This document shows positions 1 through 7,425 of a stretch of 53,624 bases of DNA, in pieces (the first letter of the stretch is position 1; every line of letters begins with the position of its first letter). The stretch comes from Parcubacteria group bacterium GW2011_GWA2_42_14 (GTDB taxonomy: Bacteria; Patescibacteriota; Minisyncoccia; Sungbacterales; GWA2-42-14). The translations under genes were made by a program, and so were the position numbers. Below the pieces are notes generated by a model. That model made no database searches and was not told the origin of the DNA. It was given only the letters and a program-made list of their open reading frames with translations. Location: assembly GCA_000998135.1 (NCBI GenBank), contig LCCV01000006.1:1-53624 (forward strand). The letters are read 5' to 3'.

Positions 1-65
1 ATTGTGAGATTTCAGTATGTGCTCTACCATTCTTTCATACTACCACCCTTCCTATTCGGTTCCTA

Positions 66-81
66 CCGATGCAAGCATCGG
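66..81. repeat. Small inverted repeat downstream of nrdJ
   Basis: CCGATGC-aa-GCATCGG gives a perfect 7-bp stem just past the nrdJ stop. It lacks a following T-run on the minus strand, so it is at best a weak terminator or RNA 3' stabiliser. Confidence 0.4.
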
Positions 82-110
82 GGTAAAGTTAGAATTTATA
101 GTGATGCGAG

Positions 111-2330
111 CTAATTACACGTCAAACACACTCCCGGCGGCAATTCTCCCGAAGGCGACGGGTCTTTGGTTTCAATTTCGGTCCTTACATTCGTATCAAT
201 TACAACACCTATTTTATTTTCCAGTTTAGCGGTAGCCCCATCATCATCTTTGGCCAAATTCAAAACCTGAACCGACTTGGATTCGTCGCGATAAATCGTA
301 ATTCCTTTACACCCGGTGTCCCAAGCAAGCAAATATGCTTTTTTTACATCATCAACCGTGGCTGTTGACGGAAAATTTATGGTTTTGGAAACCGCATTAT
401 CAACATGCTTTTGAAAAACCGCCTGAGTTTTTACATGCTCTTCCGGCTTTAAATCATGGGCAGTAATAAAAACTTTTTTCCATTTTTCAGGAACTTCTTC
501 AATGTGGGCGACAGAACCGCGTCTCGCCACCTCTTTCATTACTTTTTCCGAATAAAATCCTACGCGTTTAGCCACATTTTCAAACTGCTTATCAACCTCA
601 ACAAGTTCAGCCCATTCATTTTCATTTTTGGCAATGCGCGATTTTCTTACGTAGGCCAAAGCGAATTTTGGTTCAATACCCTGGGAACATCCGGCTATAA
701 TGCCAATAGTGCCTGTAGGGGCAATTGTGGTAATGGCGCAATTTCTTAATCTTTCTCCACCCGGCTTGTCATAAACAGAATCGCGGAAATTAGGAAAAAC
801 TCCCCTGTTTTTGGCAAGTTCTATTGAGGCCTTATGACTTTCATTATTAATAAAACCCATTAATTTATCGCCTAACTCCATAGCTTTTTTGGAATTATAA
901 GGAATTTCAAGATTAACCAATAAATCCGCCCAACCCATAATGCCAAGTCCAATTCTGCGGTTTCCTCTGCCCATAGTGTCAATTTCCGGCAGAGGGTAGC
1001 GGTTCATTTCAATGACATTATCAAGAAAACGAACCGAAAGTTGAACCGTCTGTCTTAATTTATCCCAATCAACCCCATATTTATTTCCCTTTTTTTTAAT
1101 CATTTTGTTAACATCAATGCTTCCAAGATTGCATGGTTCGTTGGGCAGTAATGGTTGTTCTCCACAGGGGTTCGTGCTTTCAATCTTGCCGAGCTTGGGT
1201 GTGGGATTTCCGCGGTCATTATTCATTCGTTCAATAAACACAACTCCGGGGTCCCCGGTTTGCCAAGCCAAACGCACGATTTTATCAAAAACTTCGCAGG
1301 CATCCAGTTCTTTAACCGGTTGCATGGTTTTTGGATGTATCAATTTATAAGTCGCGCCCTTTTTAACCGCGTTCATAAACTCTTCAGTTATGGCAACGGA
1401 AATATTGAAATTCTGCAAAATTCCTTCTTCGGTTTTGGCGGAAATAAATTCTAAAATATCAGGATGGTCAACTTTTAAAATTCCCATCATGGCGCCCCGG
1501 CGCTTGCCGCCCTGTTTTACCACATCCGCAACTTTATCGAAAACAGTCATAAAAGAAACAGGGCCCGAAGAAACTCCTTGAGTTGTTTTAATAATGTCGC
1601 CCTTGGGGCGAAGACGCGAAAATGAATATCCTGTTCCGCCCCCTGATTTATGAATAATGGCGGTTCCCTTCACAGCGTCAAAAATGCTCTCCATAGAATC
1701 TTCAACCGGAATAACAAAACATGCCGACAATTGTTGCATCGGCGTTCCGGCATTCATAATTGTCGGGGAATTGGGTAAAAATTCCAAAGACGCCAAAAGC
1801 CGATAAAATTTTTCTTCAAATTTAAACAAATCCTCGTCGGTTAAATCAGGATTATAAACTTTCTCGGCCGCGGCAATATTAGAGGCAATTCTGCGAAATA
1901 ACTGCTGCGGGGTTTCAATAACTTTTCCATTCTCGTCTTTTCTAAGATAGCGGGACTCAAGAACCTTAAAAGAATTCTCGGTAATATTGGTTTTGACGTT
2001 ATGGTACAAAAGAAAATATTTGGCCTCCCTTATTTCCTGGCGTTTTTTGCGATATTCCGTATATGCGTCAGCGACATCCTTATATCCTTTGTCGTATAGG
2101 GTTTCCACAACCAAATCCTGAATTTGTTCAACGCGCGGAACGCGTCCGGCAAATTTCTGATTAAGGCGCGAACCAATTTCGTCCGTAAGAATTTTTACTT
2201 CTTTGCCATCGGATTCCCTTACGGCAATAAACGCCTTGTGGATGGCGCTGTAAATTTTCTCATCGTCAAAAGGAACGACCCGGCCGTCGCGTTTTTCTAT
2301 GCGCACAATCTTAAGAGACAGCTTAGGCAT
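111..2330 (-). CDS. nrdJ: Adenosylcobalamin-dependent (class II) ribonucleotide reductase
   Basis: Reduces ribonucleotides to deoxyribonucleotides using a B12 radical, so it works without oxygen and without a small subunit. The N-terminus is an ATP-cone (KRDGRVVPFDDEKI), followed by the RNR barrel: SACFVIPVEDS with the first redox Cys, NPCGEQPLLPNEPCNLGS with the radical Cys, and PTGTIGIIAGCSQGIEP. The tail ends in CLTCN, the CxxC that recycles the active-site disulfide. The track ORF starts at a GTG at 2426, but I prefer the internal ATG at 2330 (739 aa), because the ATP-cone begins directly after it and the upstream residues look like non-coding sequence. No clear Shine-Dalgarno is visible. 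It appears monocistronic. No cobalamin synthesis gene is in view, so the cofactor may be scavenged (inference). Confidence 0.93.
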   Translation of the reverse strand: MPKLSLKIVRIEKRDGRVVPFDDEKIYSAIHKAFIAVRESDGKEVKILTDEIGSRLNQKFAGRVPRVEQIQDLVVETLYDKGYKDVADAYTEYRKKRQEIREAKYFLLYHNVKTNITENSFKVLESRYLRKDENGKVIETPQQLFRRIASNIAAAEKVYNPDLTDEDLFKFEEKFYRLLASLEFLPNSPTIMNAGTPMQQLSACFVIPVEDSMESIFDAVKGTAIIHKSGGGTGYSFSRLRPKGDIIKTTQGVSSGPVSFMTVFDKVADVVKQGGKRRGAMMGILKVDHPDILEFISAKTEEGILQNFNISVAITEEFMNAVKKGATYKLIHPKTMQPVKELDACEVFDKIVRLAWQTGDPGVVFIERMNNDRGNPTPKLGKIESTNPCGEQPLLPNEPCNLGSIDVNKMIKKKGNKYGVDWDKLRQTVQLSVRFLDNVIEMNRYPLPEIDTMGRGNRRIGLGIMGWADLLVNLEIPYNSKKAMELGDKLMGFINNESHKASIELAKNRGVFPNFRDSVYDKPGGERLRNCAITTIAPTGTIGIIAGCSQGIEPKFALAYVRKSRIAKNENEWAELVEVDKQFENVAKRVGFYSEKVMKEVARRGSVAHIEEVPEKWKKVFITAHDLKPEEHVKTQAVFQKHVDNAVSKTINFPSTATVDDVKKAYLLAWDTGCKGITIYRDESKSVQVLNLAKDDDGATAKLENKIGVVIDTNVRTEIETKDPSPSGELPPGVCLTCN

Positions 2331-2426
2331 GACTCTTGTGAGGATTGATTTTGTTATTTTTATAGCTGTGGGCATAAATAAATTTTTAATTTGGTAGCCA
2401 AGCACTAATTCTGACCCCATCACCAC

Positions 2427-2868
2427 AATTTTACTCTACTTCCGCGGCGAAGCGCTTCGCCCCAACTCAGGTTGGCCTATTCGGCCACGCGCTTCGCACC
2501 GCATACAATATTTTTCTTTTCCACGCACTTTCTAACAAACATGGGTAAAATTAATGAGAGGTTAATTTCGTTCTCCGCAATTCATTCCTCAACAAACATG
2601 GAATGAATTGCGGACGAAATTAAAAATTTGGACAAAAATGGAGGACAAAAATGCCACCCTTCTTTTTGTGTCTAGAATGATGAAAGTAGAGAGTAGAATG
2701 TGGAAGAAGTTTCTTCCACCTACCACCTGCTACACACCACAATCTAACAAAGACGGATGGCAACGTAAAACTAAAAAATAAAGTTAAAGGTTTAAAGTTA
2801 CAAAATCTTCTTTATATTTTTATATTATCGCGTAAAAAAATTAATAGCAAAAATTTTTCTGTGGATAA
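2427..2868. other. Repeat-rich intergenic region
   Basis: No convincing gene. It holds GC-rich palindromic words (GCGAAGCGCTTCGC), two copies of AACAAACATGG, a large hairpin (2562-2623), a short hairpin GTGGAAGAA-gt-TTCTTCCAC at 2700-2719 and a lone DnaA-box-like TGTGGATAA near 2862. The word TCTCCGCAATTCAT recurs near 3452, so part of this spacer belongs to a dispersed family. Confidence 0.6.
2562..2623. repeat. Large inverted repeat (hairpin)
   Basis: Arms TTAATTTCGT plus CCGCAATTCATTCC (3-nt bulge between) pair with GGAATGAATTGCGG plus ACGAAATTAA around an 11-nt loop, giving 24 paired positions. No T-run follows, so this looks like a palindromic repeat rather than an ordinary terminator. 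Confidence 0.7.
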
Positions 2869-2997
2869 GTGCCAATTTTGTCTGCGAGGCGCAGCCGAGC
2901 AGAAACAAAATTGAGCACCCAGCATATAATTTCCGAAAATTATGGGTGGGTAAACCATATTATAAAAACCTTCATAATCGAGAGGAAAAGATTGCTA

Positions 2998-3026
2998 TTG
3001 ACAAAATACTTTAAATTTGCTATAAT
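2998..3026 (+). promoter_or_regulatory. Near-perfect sigma-70 type promoter
   Basis: TTGACA (2998-3003), a 17-nt spacer, then TATAAT (3021-3026) preceded by TGC, an extended -10. It drives the 103-aa gene at 3088 and is the closest match to consensus in the window. Confidence 0.85.
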
Positions 3027-3087
3027 GGAATTAACAGTTTCTGTGCACCAAGTCCTACACCAAAACCCCAAAAAGGAGAGGAAAACA

Positions 3088-3399
3088 ATGTACTATCAGT
3101 ACACCCAGATGCTTCCCGGACTCGCCGAGTTTGTTCCGAAACTCGGTCCGGGACACAGGATTCCGACCGCCAAGCATCGCTGTATGTCCTGCCCGCCTAA
3201 CCGCACGGGCAAAGACCATGAAGTTTCCGGGTTGGACCGTTTCAAGGCGGCCACGCATTTTCTGCCGGATGGTCACGCCATGACCAAGAAAGAGCGTGAG
3301 CGGATTGTCGGCCGGTTCATGGTCGAGGCCGTCCGCGCCAAGGTTGGTCAGGATGTTCTCCAGGAGATCAGCGAGACCGACTCGGAGGACGAAAACTAA
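3088..3399 (+). CDS. GC-rich 103-aa hypothetical protein under a strong promoter
   Basis: Not recognised. I start it at the ATG at 3088 because AAAAAGGAGAGG lies 5-8 nt upstream; the longer track ORF runs through the promoter. The protein has a HRCMSCPPN segment with two close cysteines, several histidines, a basic middle (TKKERERIVGRF) and an acidic tail (SETDSEDEN). No signal peptide or membrane segment. Codon use is markedly more G/C at third positions than in its neighbours, which suggests either high expression or recent transfer. It is monocistronic, with a consensus promoter before it and a strong terminator after it, so it is probably abundant. A small metal- or nucleic-acid-binding protein is possible but unproven. 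Confidence 0.75.
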   Translation: MYYQYTQMLPGLAEFVPKLGPGHRIPTAKHRCMSCPPNRTGKDHEVSGLDRFKAATHFLPDGHAMTKKERERIVGRFMVEAVRAKVGQDVLQEISETDSEDEN

Positions 3400-3417
3400 T
3401 CGGCCTAAGGCCGTCCA

Positions 3418-3448
3418 GGGGGTCGTTGAACGACGACCCCCGTTTTTT
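3418..3448 (+). terminator. Rho-independent terminator
   Basis: GGGGGTCGT-tgaacg-ACGACCCCC followed by CG and six T. It ends the 103-aa gene transcript. Confidence 0.9.
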
Positions 3449-3531
3449 ATTTTCTCCGCAATTCATAAAAAATGCTATTACTTCAAATGTAAACTTCTCG
3501 ACTCGTTCCTGCCTCGCTCGAAGAATAAAAT

Positions 3532-3560
3532 TTGACAAGTATCTATAAAAATGTTACATA
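3532..3560 (+). promoter_or_regulatory. Promoter of the exported protein gene
   Basis: TTGACA (3532-3537), 17 nt, TACATA (3555-3560) with TGT just before it. The leader then carries TTCTTTGACAAAAAATG, a member of the leader family described in the findings. Confidence 0.6.
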
Positions 3561-3596
3561 TTACATCAGCAACTCATCAATCTTCTTTGACAAAAA

Positions 3597-4568
3597 ATGA
3601 GCCCCATTACCCCAAACCAGAATAACCAAGAAATCCATAAAAACCATATCAAACCCCCCACGCTCCCAACCAACACCATGTGGGGTAACGGGGTAAACAA
3701 AATCATCGCACTAGTTGTATTCATTTTCCTGCTATTTTCTACGATTCCGGTATTTGCTCTTCAATTCCAGCCGATTAAGGAAATCACCGAATTTGAAAAG
3801 GAAATCATAAGCAATGCCGCCAAAAAGCCGGCCGAGGAAGTACTTAAAGACGCGGTTGAATTCAAAACAAACCGAGGCCTCGTCGTCCTCAAATTCCAAA
3901 ACGGCGATGAGGGATATTATGGATATGGCGGAAAAAACATTTCCTCAAAAACAGCCGCAGACCCTGAAAAAACAACGGAAGAATGTATATTGAATTCTCT
4001 TAAGTATGATGGTTATGATTGTTTGCCTAAAGATTCAAACAAAACCGTTTCTGACAATTCCTCTGAAGACGCTGCCTCTCGCGCAGGAAAAGTGTTTGAA
4101 GAATTTCTAAAAGTGTGGAACAAACCCCTGATAGCAAATGAACTAACCCCGGAAGAACTCGCCGAAGCAGACAATCTAATGCACACATATATTGGTCTTT
4201 TTTCACAATTTCCTGATGACAAAAGACAAGATATCTACTCCATTACCGGTAGCATTACCGCTAGGGGCAACAGATACGCGTCTCAATTTGAAAATACAAT
4301 TTCCTCCTTCGTTGATGCCAAAACCATGGCCGATTTTTATGACTTATATATCAGGGACGCCGAAGATTCTGATCTTCGCATGAGGAACGAAGACAGACCG
4401 AGTGAAAAAGATAAATACATGGCACTCCAAAAGCTCATTGACTATCTCCAGAATTGGCAAGAAGTGAGACCTTTCGCATTATTTGGTACAACTCAAATTT
4501 TTTTTGAAAAGAATGAACCGGCAGTATTGCAGGATTTAATTAACCAGGGAAAAGTAAGAAACATTTAA
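3597..4568 (+). CDS. Exported hypothetical protein
   Basis: Not recognised. The first ~34 residues are polar (Asn/Pro/Thr/His-rich), then comes a hydrophobic stretch, IIALVVFIFLLFSTIPVFA, with a plausible signal-peptidase site before LQF. The mature ~270 aa are soluble and mostly helical-looking, with a Gly/Tyr patch (GYYGYGG) and two cysteines (ECILN, YDCLP). An internal ATG (residue 28, MWGNG) just before the hydrophobic segment is an alternative start, but the leader motif and spacing point to 3597. It is a single gene with its own promoter and terminator. A cell-surface or periplasm-like role is inferred only from the signal sequence. Confidence 0.75.
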   Translation: MSPITPNQNNQEIHKNHIKPPTLPTNTMWGNGVNKIIALVVFIFLLFSTIPVFALQFQPIKEITEFEKEIISNAAKKPAEEVLKDAVEFKTNRGLVVLKFQNGDEGYYGYGGKNISSKTAADPEKTTEECILNSLKYDGYDCLPKDSNKTVSDNSSEDAASRAGKVFEEFLKVWNKPLIANELTPEELAEADNLMHTYIGLFSQFPDDKRQDIYSITGSITARGNRYASQFENTISSFVDAKTMADFYDLYIRDAEDSDLRMRNEDRPSEKDKYMALQKLIDYLQNWQEVRPFALFGTTQIFFEKNEPAVLQDLINQGKVRNI

Positions 4569-4571
4569 AAC

Positions 4572-4697
4572 CCTGAATTACGAAATACAGTTTCAGCGAG
4601 GTATCAGCGTACTAATCAGCGTCAAATCTGCTTCTATTTTCCATAGAAGCTGCTAAAGTACGCCAAAAATATGCTGATATTGATAGTTTCATAATTG
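4572..4697 (+). repeat. MITE-like palindromic repeat, copy A
   Basis: Starts CCTGAATTACGAAATACAG, then TTTCAGCGAGGTATCAGCG and TAATCAGCG, and ends with inverted words (ATGCTGATA, TTTCATAATT). The first ~47 nt match the reverse complement of 10320-10366 with about four differences. Terminal words are inverted relative to each other, as in a miniature inverted-repeat element. Confidence 0.65.
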
Positions 4698-4714
4698 GAA
4701 GTTTAAAAACGTCT

Positions 4715-4739
4715 CCCGCAAACTTTTTGCGGGTTTTTT
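4715..4739 (+). terminator. Rho-independent terminator
   Basis: CCCGCAAA-ctt-TTTGCGGG followed by TTTTTT. It ends the exported-protein transcript; the repeat copy A lies between the stop codon and this hairpin. Confidence 0.88.
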
Positions 4740-4748
4740 CACAACACA

Positions 4749-4769
4749 AAAACGCCATCATGGCGTTTT
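4749..4769 (-). terminator. Terminator of the 95-aa coiled-coil gene
   Basis: AAAACGCCA-tca-TGGCGTTTT, A/T-flanked on both sides, so it can act in either direction; it sits just after the stop of the minus-strand gene. Confidence 0.75.
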
Positions 4770-4791
4770 CTTTGTCTTTTTTAACGGCCGG

Positions 4792-5079
4792 CTATCTTGC
4801 CAAACCAACTTTTCTTTCAACACGATTAAGCCGCATGTGCAAACTTCTGATTACATTTTCCATATCAACAACTGTCCTGACCAAGGGACCCATCGCCACC
4901 TTCAAATCATGAACATCATCCCGTACAAGACGCAGTCCTTCGCTCAAAGCTTCTATTTTTCCGTCAATACCGCCAAGACGTTTTTCTATAGCAAGCAAAT
5001 CCTGCTTTGACGCAGTATTCTCGAACCCCTTTGCAATCATCTGGGCCAATTTTTCATTTGTCATTTGTTTTTTAGCCAT
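4792..5079 (-). CDS. Small coiled-coil hypothetical protein
   Basis: 95 aa with no membrane segment. The middle (KQDLLAIEKRLGGIDGKIEALSEGL, then VRDDVHDLKVAM) has heptad-like spacing of Leu/Ile/Val, typical of a short homo-oligomeric coiled coil. The N-terminus (MTNEKLAQMIAKGFENTASKQDL) resembles the TK-DL-type segments of the 116-aa protein at 6975, and the two genes bracket ftsZ. Family members of this kind are common in CPR genomes but lack a known function. The start is the first ATG; upstream sequence is not SD-rich. Confidence 0.7.
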   Translation of the reverse strand: MAKKQMTNEKLAQMIAKGFENTASKQDLLAIEKRLGGIDGKIEALSEGLRLVRDDVHDLKVAMGPLVRTVVDMENVIRSLHMRLNRVERKVGLAR

Positions 5080-5166
5080 ATTTTCTATATTAACAAGTTT
5101 TTGAGAGGAAAAATTTATCTGCCAGCGAACCTGCTGTAATTTTCTGAACTCGAGGAGGAGTCAAAA

Positions 5167-5286
5167 GTGCCGAGGACGGCTATAAAATTGAGAGGAGCTA
5201 AGTTTTTTGCTTCTCGCAAAAACCCGGGGAAATTTTTAACGCCTCGGTCGGAACCAAAGCTAAATTTCCCGCTGAAAACCAAGTAG
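5167..5286 (+). CDS. Possible 39-aa basic peptide
   Basis: GTG start about 7 nt after GAGGAGG. The peptide is Lys/Arg-rich (MPRTAIKLRGAKFFASRKN...). It lies in a spacer that looks like dispersed repeat sequence, and its stop falls inside the 5271-5298 hairpin, so it may be fortuitous. No homology is claimed. Confidence 0.2.
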   Translation: MPRTAIKLRGAKFFASRKNPGKFLTPRSEPKLNFPLKTK

Positions 5287-5298
5287 TTGGTTTTCAGC
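5271..5298. repeat. Perfect 12-bp stem hairpin after ftsZ
   Basis: GCTGAAAACCAA and TTGGTTTTCAGC around a 4-nt loop. It lies 36 nt past the ftsZ stop; no T-run on the minus strand, so it is a processing or stabilising hairpin or a repeat. Confidence 0.6.
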
Positions 5299-5333
5299 CC
5301 CCCTTGGTGAAGAAAATTATGGCAGGCGAGCGA

Positions 5334-6461
5334 TTATTTTTTCCTCCTCAAGAACGCCGGTACCGCGTCCCATTCCGACTCCTCCTCGGCTGCGGCCTTG
5401 GCCGCGTGCGCTACTGTTCCACCATTCACAGTGATTTTTATTGGGTTGCCATTTCCTCCTCCATTCGACTTTTTTACTTCTTCTTTTCTCAGTAAATTAA
5501 CGCCATTGGGACCGAAACCAGTAGCAATAACCGTAATCTTCACCTCGCCTTTCTTTAATCGGTCATCATGAACAGCGCCAAAAATAAGTTTGGCGTCTTT
5601 ATCAACGGACTCCGTAATAACCTTGGCCGCCTCATTAATTTCCCACATGGTTAAATCCTGCCCTCCGGAAACATTAAACAACACGCCCTTGGCTCCGTTT
5701 ATGGAAATATCAAGAAGAGGAGAACTTATGGCAAGCTGTGCCGCCTGAACTGCTCTGTGCTCTCCCGTAGAAGAACCAACGCCCATAAGAGCCGAGCCAG
5801 CATCTTCCATTATTGTCCTGACATCCGCAAAATCCACGTTTACCAAACCGGGCATAGTTATCAAGTCCGAAATTCCCTGAACGGCATTTTTCAAAACATC
5901 ATCACAGAGCCGGAAAGATGCCACCAACGGAGTATTTCTTTCAATCAAATTCAAAAGATTATTGTTAGGGATAGTAATTAAAGCATCTACATTATCTTTT
6001 AAACGAGACCAGCCATCTTCCGCAATTCTCATTCTTTGAGTGCCTTCGAAAAGAAAGGGCTTGGTAACAACTCCGATTGCTAGGGCCCCAACATTTCTTG
6101 CCGCTTCAGCGACAACGGGCGCGGCACCGGTTCCGGTTCCTCCTCCAAGACCGCAGGTGATAAATACCATGTCCGAACCCTTAAGAGCATCCTGAATTTC
6201 ATCGCGGTTTTCTTCGGCGGCCTGTTTTCCAATTTCAGGATTCATTCCGGCGCCTAATCCCCTGGTTAAATTCTTGCCGATATGAATTTTGGAACTGGCT
6301 TTGTGGTGATGTAAATGCTGGGCATCCGTATTTATGGCAATAAAATCAACCCCGTGAATGCGGGAATCCATCATGCGGGTAATGGCTGACCCTCCGGAGC
6401 CGCCAACCCCCACCACTTTAATACGCGCGTATGTTTCTATGTCGGGTTTTATGTTAGGCAT
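5334..6461 (-). CDS. ftsZ: Cell division protein FtsZ
   Basis: Tubulin-like GTPase that polymerises into the Z ring at mid-cell. The nucleotide-binding core starts at [12 protein letters not shown] (residues ~15-26; most FtsZ have GGGG/N here). The tubulin signature GGGTGTGA is at ~106-113, and the catalytic T7 loop is present as NVDFADV. A low-complexity linker (SNGGGNGNP, then an Ala/Glu stretch) leads to a conserved C-terminal peptide, [10 protein letters not shown], which in other bacteria binds FtsA. Length (375 aa) is normal. It lies downstream of ftsA in the same direction, separated by three to four tiny genes. No clear SD precedes the ATG. Confidence 0.97.
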   Translation of the reverse strand: MPNIKPDIETYARIKVVGVGGSGGSAITRMMDSRIHGVDFIAINTDAQHLHHHKASSKIHIGKNLTRGLGAGMNPEIGKQAAEENRDEIQDALKGSDMVFITCGLGGGTGTGAAPVVAEAARNVGALAIGVVTKPFLFEGTQRMRIAEDGWSRLKDNVDALITIPNNNLLNLIERNTPLVASFRLCDDVLKNAVQGISDLITMPGLVNVDFADVRTIMEDAGSALMGVGSSTGEHRAVQAAQLAISSPLLDISINGAKGVLFNVSGGQDLTMWEINEAAKVITESVDKDAKLIFGAVHDDRLKKGEVKITVIATGFGPNGVNLLRKEEVKKSNGGGNGNPIKITVNGGTVAHAAKAAAEEESEWDAVPAFLRRKK

Positions 6462-6470
6462 ATTTTTATT

Positions 6471-6766
6471 TTATCTCTTTTTAGGTGGATATTTCCTGTC
6501 CAAATTAGCACGAAATTTAGCATGTTCGATCTCGTCTATGTGTCCTCGCAAATGTAAATATAATGCCACATCTGGGTGCTCTTGAAATGTTCTATAAAAA
6601 CGACCAGTTCCTACTCCAAACGCTGTGTCTTTAAGACGTCCGAGTTTACTCTCCATTTCATTAAATGCTTTTATGGAGGGGAATCACCCAAAACCCGAAG
6701 CGCTTCAGTCAATACTTCTTTCTCTCTTTCTTCGGAAGATTCTACTATTCTTTCTCTTTCTAACAT
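6471..6766 (-). pseudogene. Small hypothetical gene, apparently frameshifted
   Basis: Two short ORFs are joined by a single-base frame change. From ATG at 6766 one reads MLERERIVESSEEREKEVLTEA...GDSPP and then a stop at 6671-6673. The next frame reads IKAFNEMESKLGRLKDTAFG...YPPKKR through to 6471. Dropping or adding one base in the CCCCTCC stretch near 6676-6682 would give one ~97-aa soluble helical protein. This could be a real frameshift, a sequencing error, or two separate genes (the second could start at 6656). It ends 10 nt before ftsZ, so it probably shares its transcript. Function unknown. Confidence 0.4.
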
Positions 6767-6790
6767 AATTTTCTAATATTTTTTAATAAT

Positions 6791-6952
6791 TTAAACTACA
6801 ACTTTCTGTTTCAATATTGAAATGTCTTTTTCTTGGCGTTTATAATGCTTAACATTTAAACCTCTTGTCCTTATGAAAATTTCAAATTTTTTTAGAATGA
6901 TATTATGATTCTTAATAATCTTTTGGTATTCATTTAGTATAACTTCTTTCAT
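6791..6952 (-). CDS. Possible 53-aa lysine-rich protein
   Basis: An open frame from ATG 6952 to TAA 6791, below the track's length cut-off. It reads MKEVILNEYQKIIKNHN... and is rich in Lys/Ile, with a helical pattern. It starts 22 nt after the 116-aa gene stops and lies in the same direction as ftsA and ftsZ, which supports it weakly; there is no visible SD. It could be non-coding A/T-rich spacer. Confidence 0.35.
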   Translation of the reverse strand: MKEVILNEYQKIIKNHNIILKKFEIFIRTRGLNVKHYKRQEKDISILKQKVVV

Positions 6953-6974
6953 TGATTTCAACCATTTAACTTTT

Positions 6975-7325
6975 TTATTTCCGAATCCCGACCTCTAACC
7001 TTTCAAGCCATTTTCCATGGCGGTCATGAAGTAATTTATCAGCCGCATGATCCTTTTCCGCTTTATCGAATTTCGTACCAATCCCGTCTACCGCCTGCAA
7101 AATTTTAACCTCGCTTTCCTTTACATTATCCTTAGTGGCAAAGTTCTTCAAATCTTCCTTGGTAGTAAAATTTTCAACCATGTTCCGGCTTAATTCTTTC
7201 AAATCATCCTTCGTAGCCATGTTTTTCCGAACAGCAAAAAACTCGTTAGCGGTCATGCGAGCCAGTTTATCCAGCGTCACTTTTGCTTTTTTAACAACTT
7301 TTCCCACTATCTTTAATTTAAACAA
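6975..7325 (-). CDS. Coiled-coil hypothetical protein between ftsA and ftsZ
   Basis: 116 aa, basic N-terminus, then three repeats of a TK-[DE]DLK unit (TKDDLKEL, TTKEDLKNF, TKDNVKE) and a long amphipathic helix. No membrane segment. The repeats resemble small coiled-coil proteins often found in CPR genomes, and the 95-aa protein at 4792 has the same flavour. Its position between ftsA and ftsZ suggests it may be co-transcribed with them; a role in division is only an inference from place. Confidence 0.7.
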   Translation of the reverse strand: MFKLKIVGKVVKKAKVTLDKLARMTANEFFAVRKNMATKDDLKELSRNMVENFTTKEDLKNFATKDNVKESEVKILQAVDGIGTKFDKAEKDHAADKLLHDRHGKWLERLEVGIRK

Positions 7326-7385
7326 AAATGCTTTTCAAGGCAATATGGACAAAAAATTGAAAATATGTCGTTATTTTATTTAGTA

Positions 7386-7425
7386 GCAAGAAACATGCTA
7401 CATGTCGCTTGTTTCATGTCGCTCA
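7386..7425. repeat. Word-repeat family C (ACATG/CATGT words)
   Basis: GCAAGAAACATGCTACATGTCGCTTGTTTCATGTCGC lies right at the ftsA 3' end. Similar strings of CATGTCNC/ACATG words occur at 14785-14812, 15205-15278 and 40801-40842, each at a gene boundary. Confidence 0.6.

Larger units (their letters stand above)
5080..5333. other. Intergenic region downstream of ftsZ
   Basis: Contains GCTGAAAACCAA-gtag-TTGGTTTTCAGC (5271-5298, perfect 12-bp arms) and GC-rich words. On the plus strand GAGGAGG precedes a GTG that opens a 39-codon, very basic ORF (5167-5286). I treat that ORF as speculative. No other signal seen. Confidence 0.5.

Noticed and set aside
2331-2480. Cobalamin riboswitch before nrdJ
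   Set aside because: No B12-box-like conserved words seen and the leader is too short and repeat-laden.
2862-2870. DnaA-box-like TGTGGATAA words here and at 13594 as a sign of a replication origin
   Set aside because: Only two lone copies 10 kb apart, no dnaA or dnaN near, and a 9-mer is expected by chance about 0.4 times in a window this size.
6782-6974. Non-coding RNA between the 116-aa gene and the frameshifted gene
   Set aside because: A 53-codon open frame explains most of the stretch, and no stable fold was evident.
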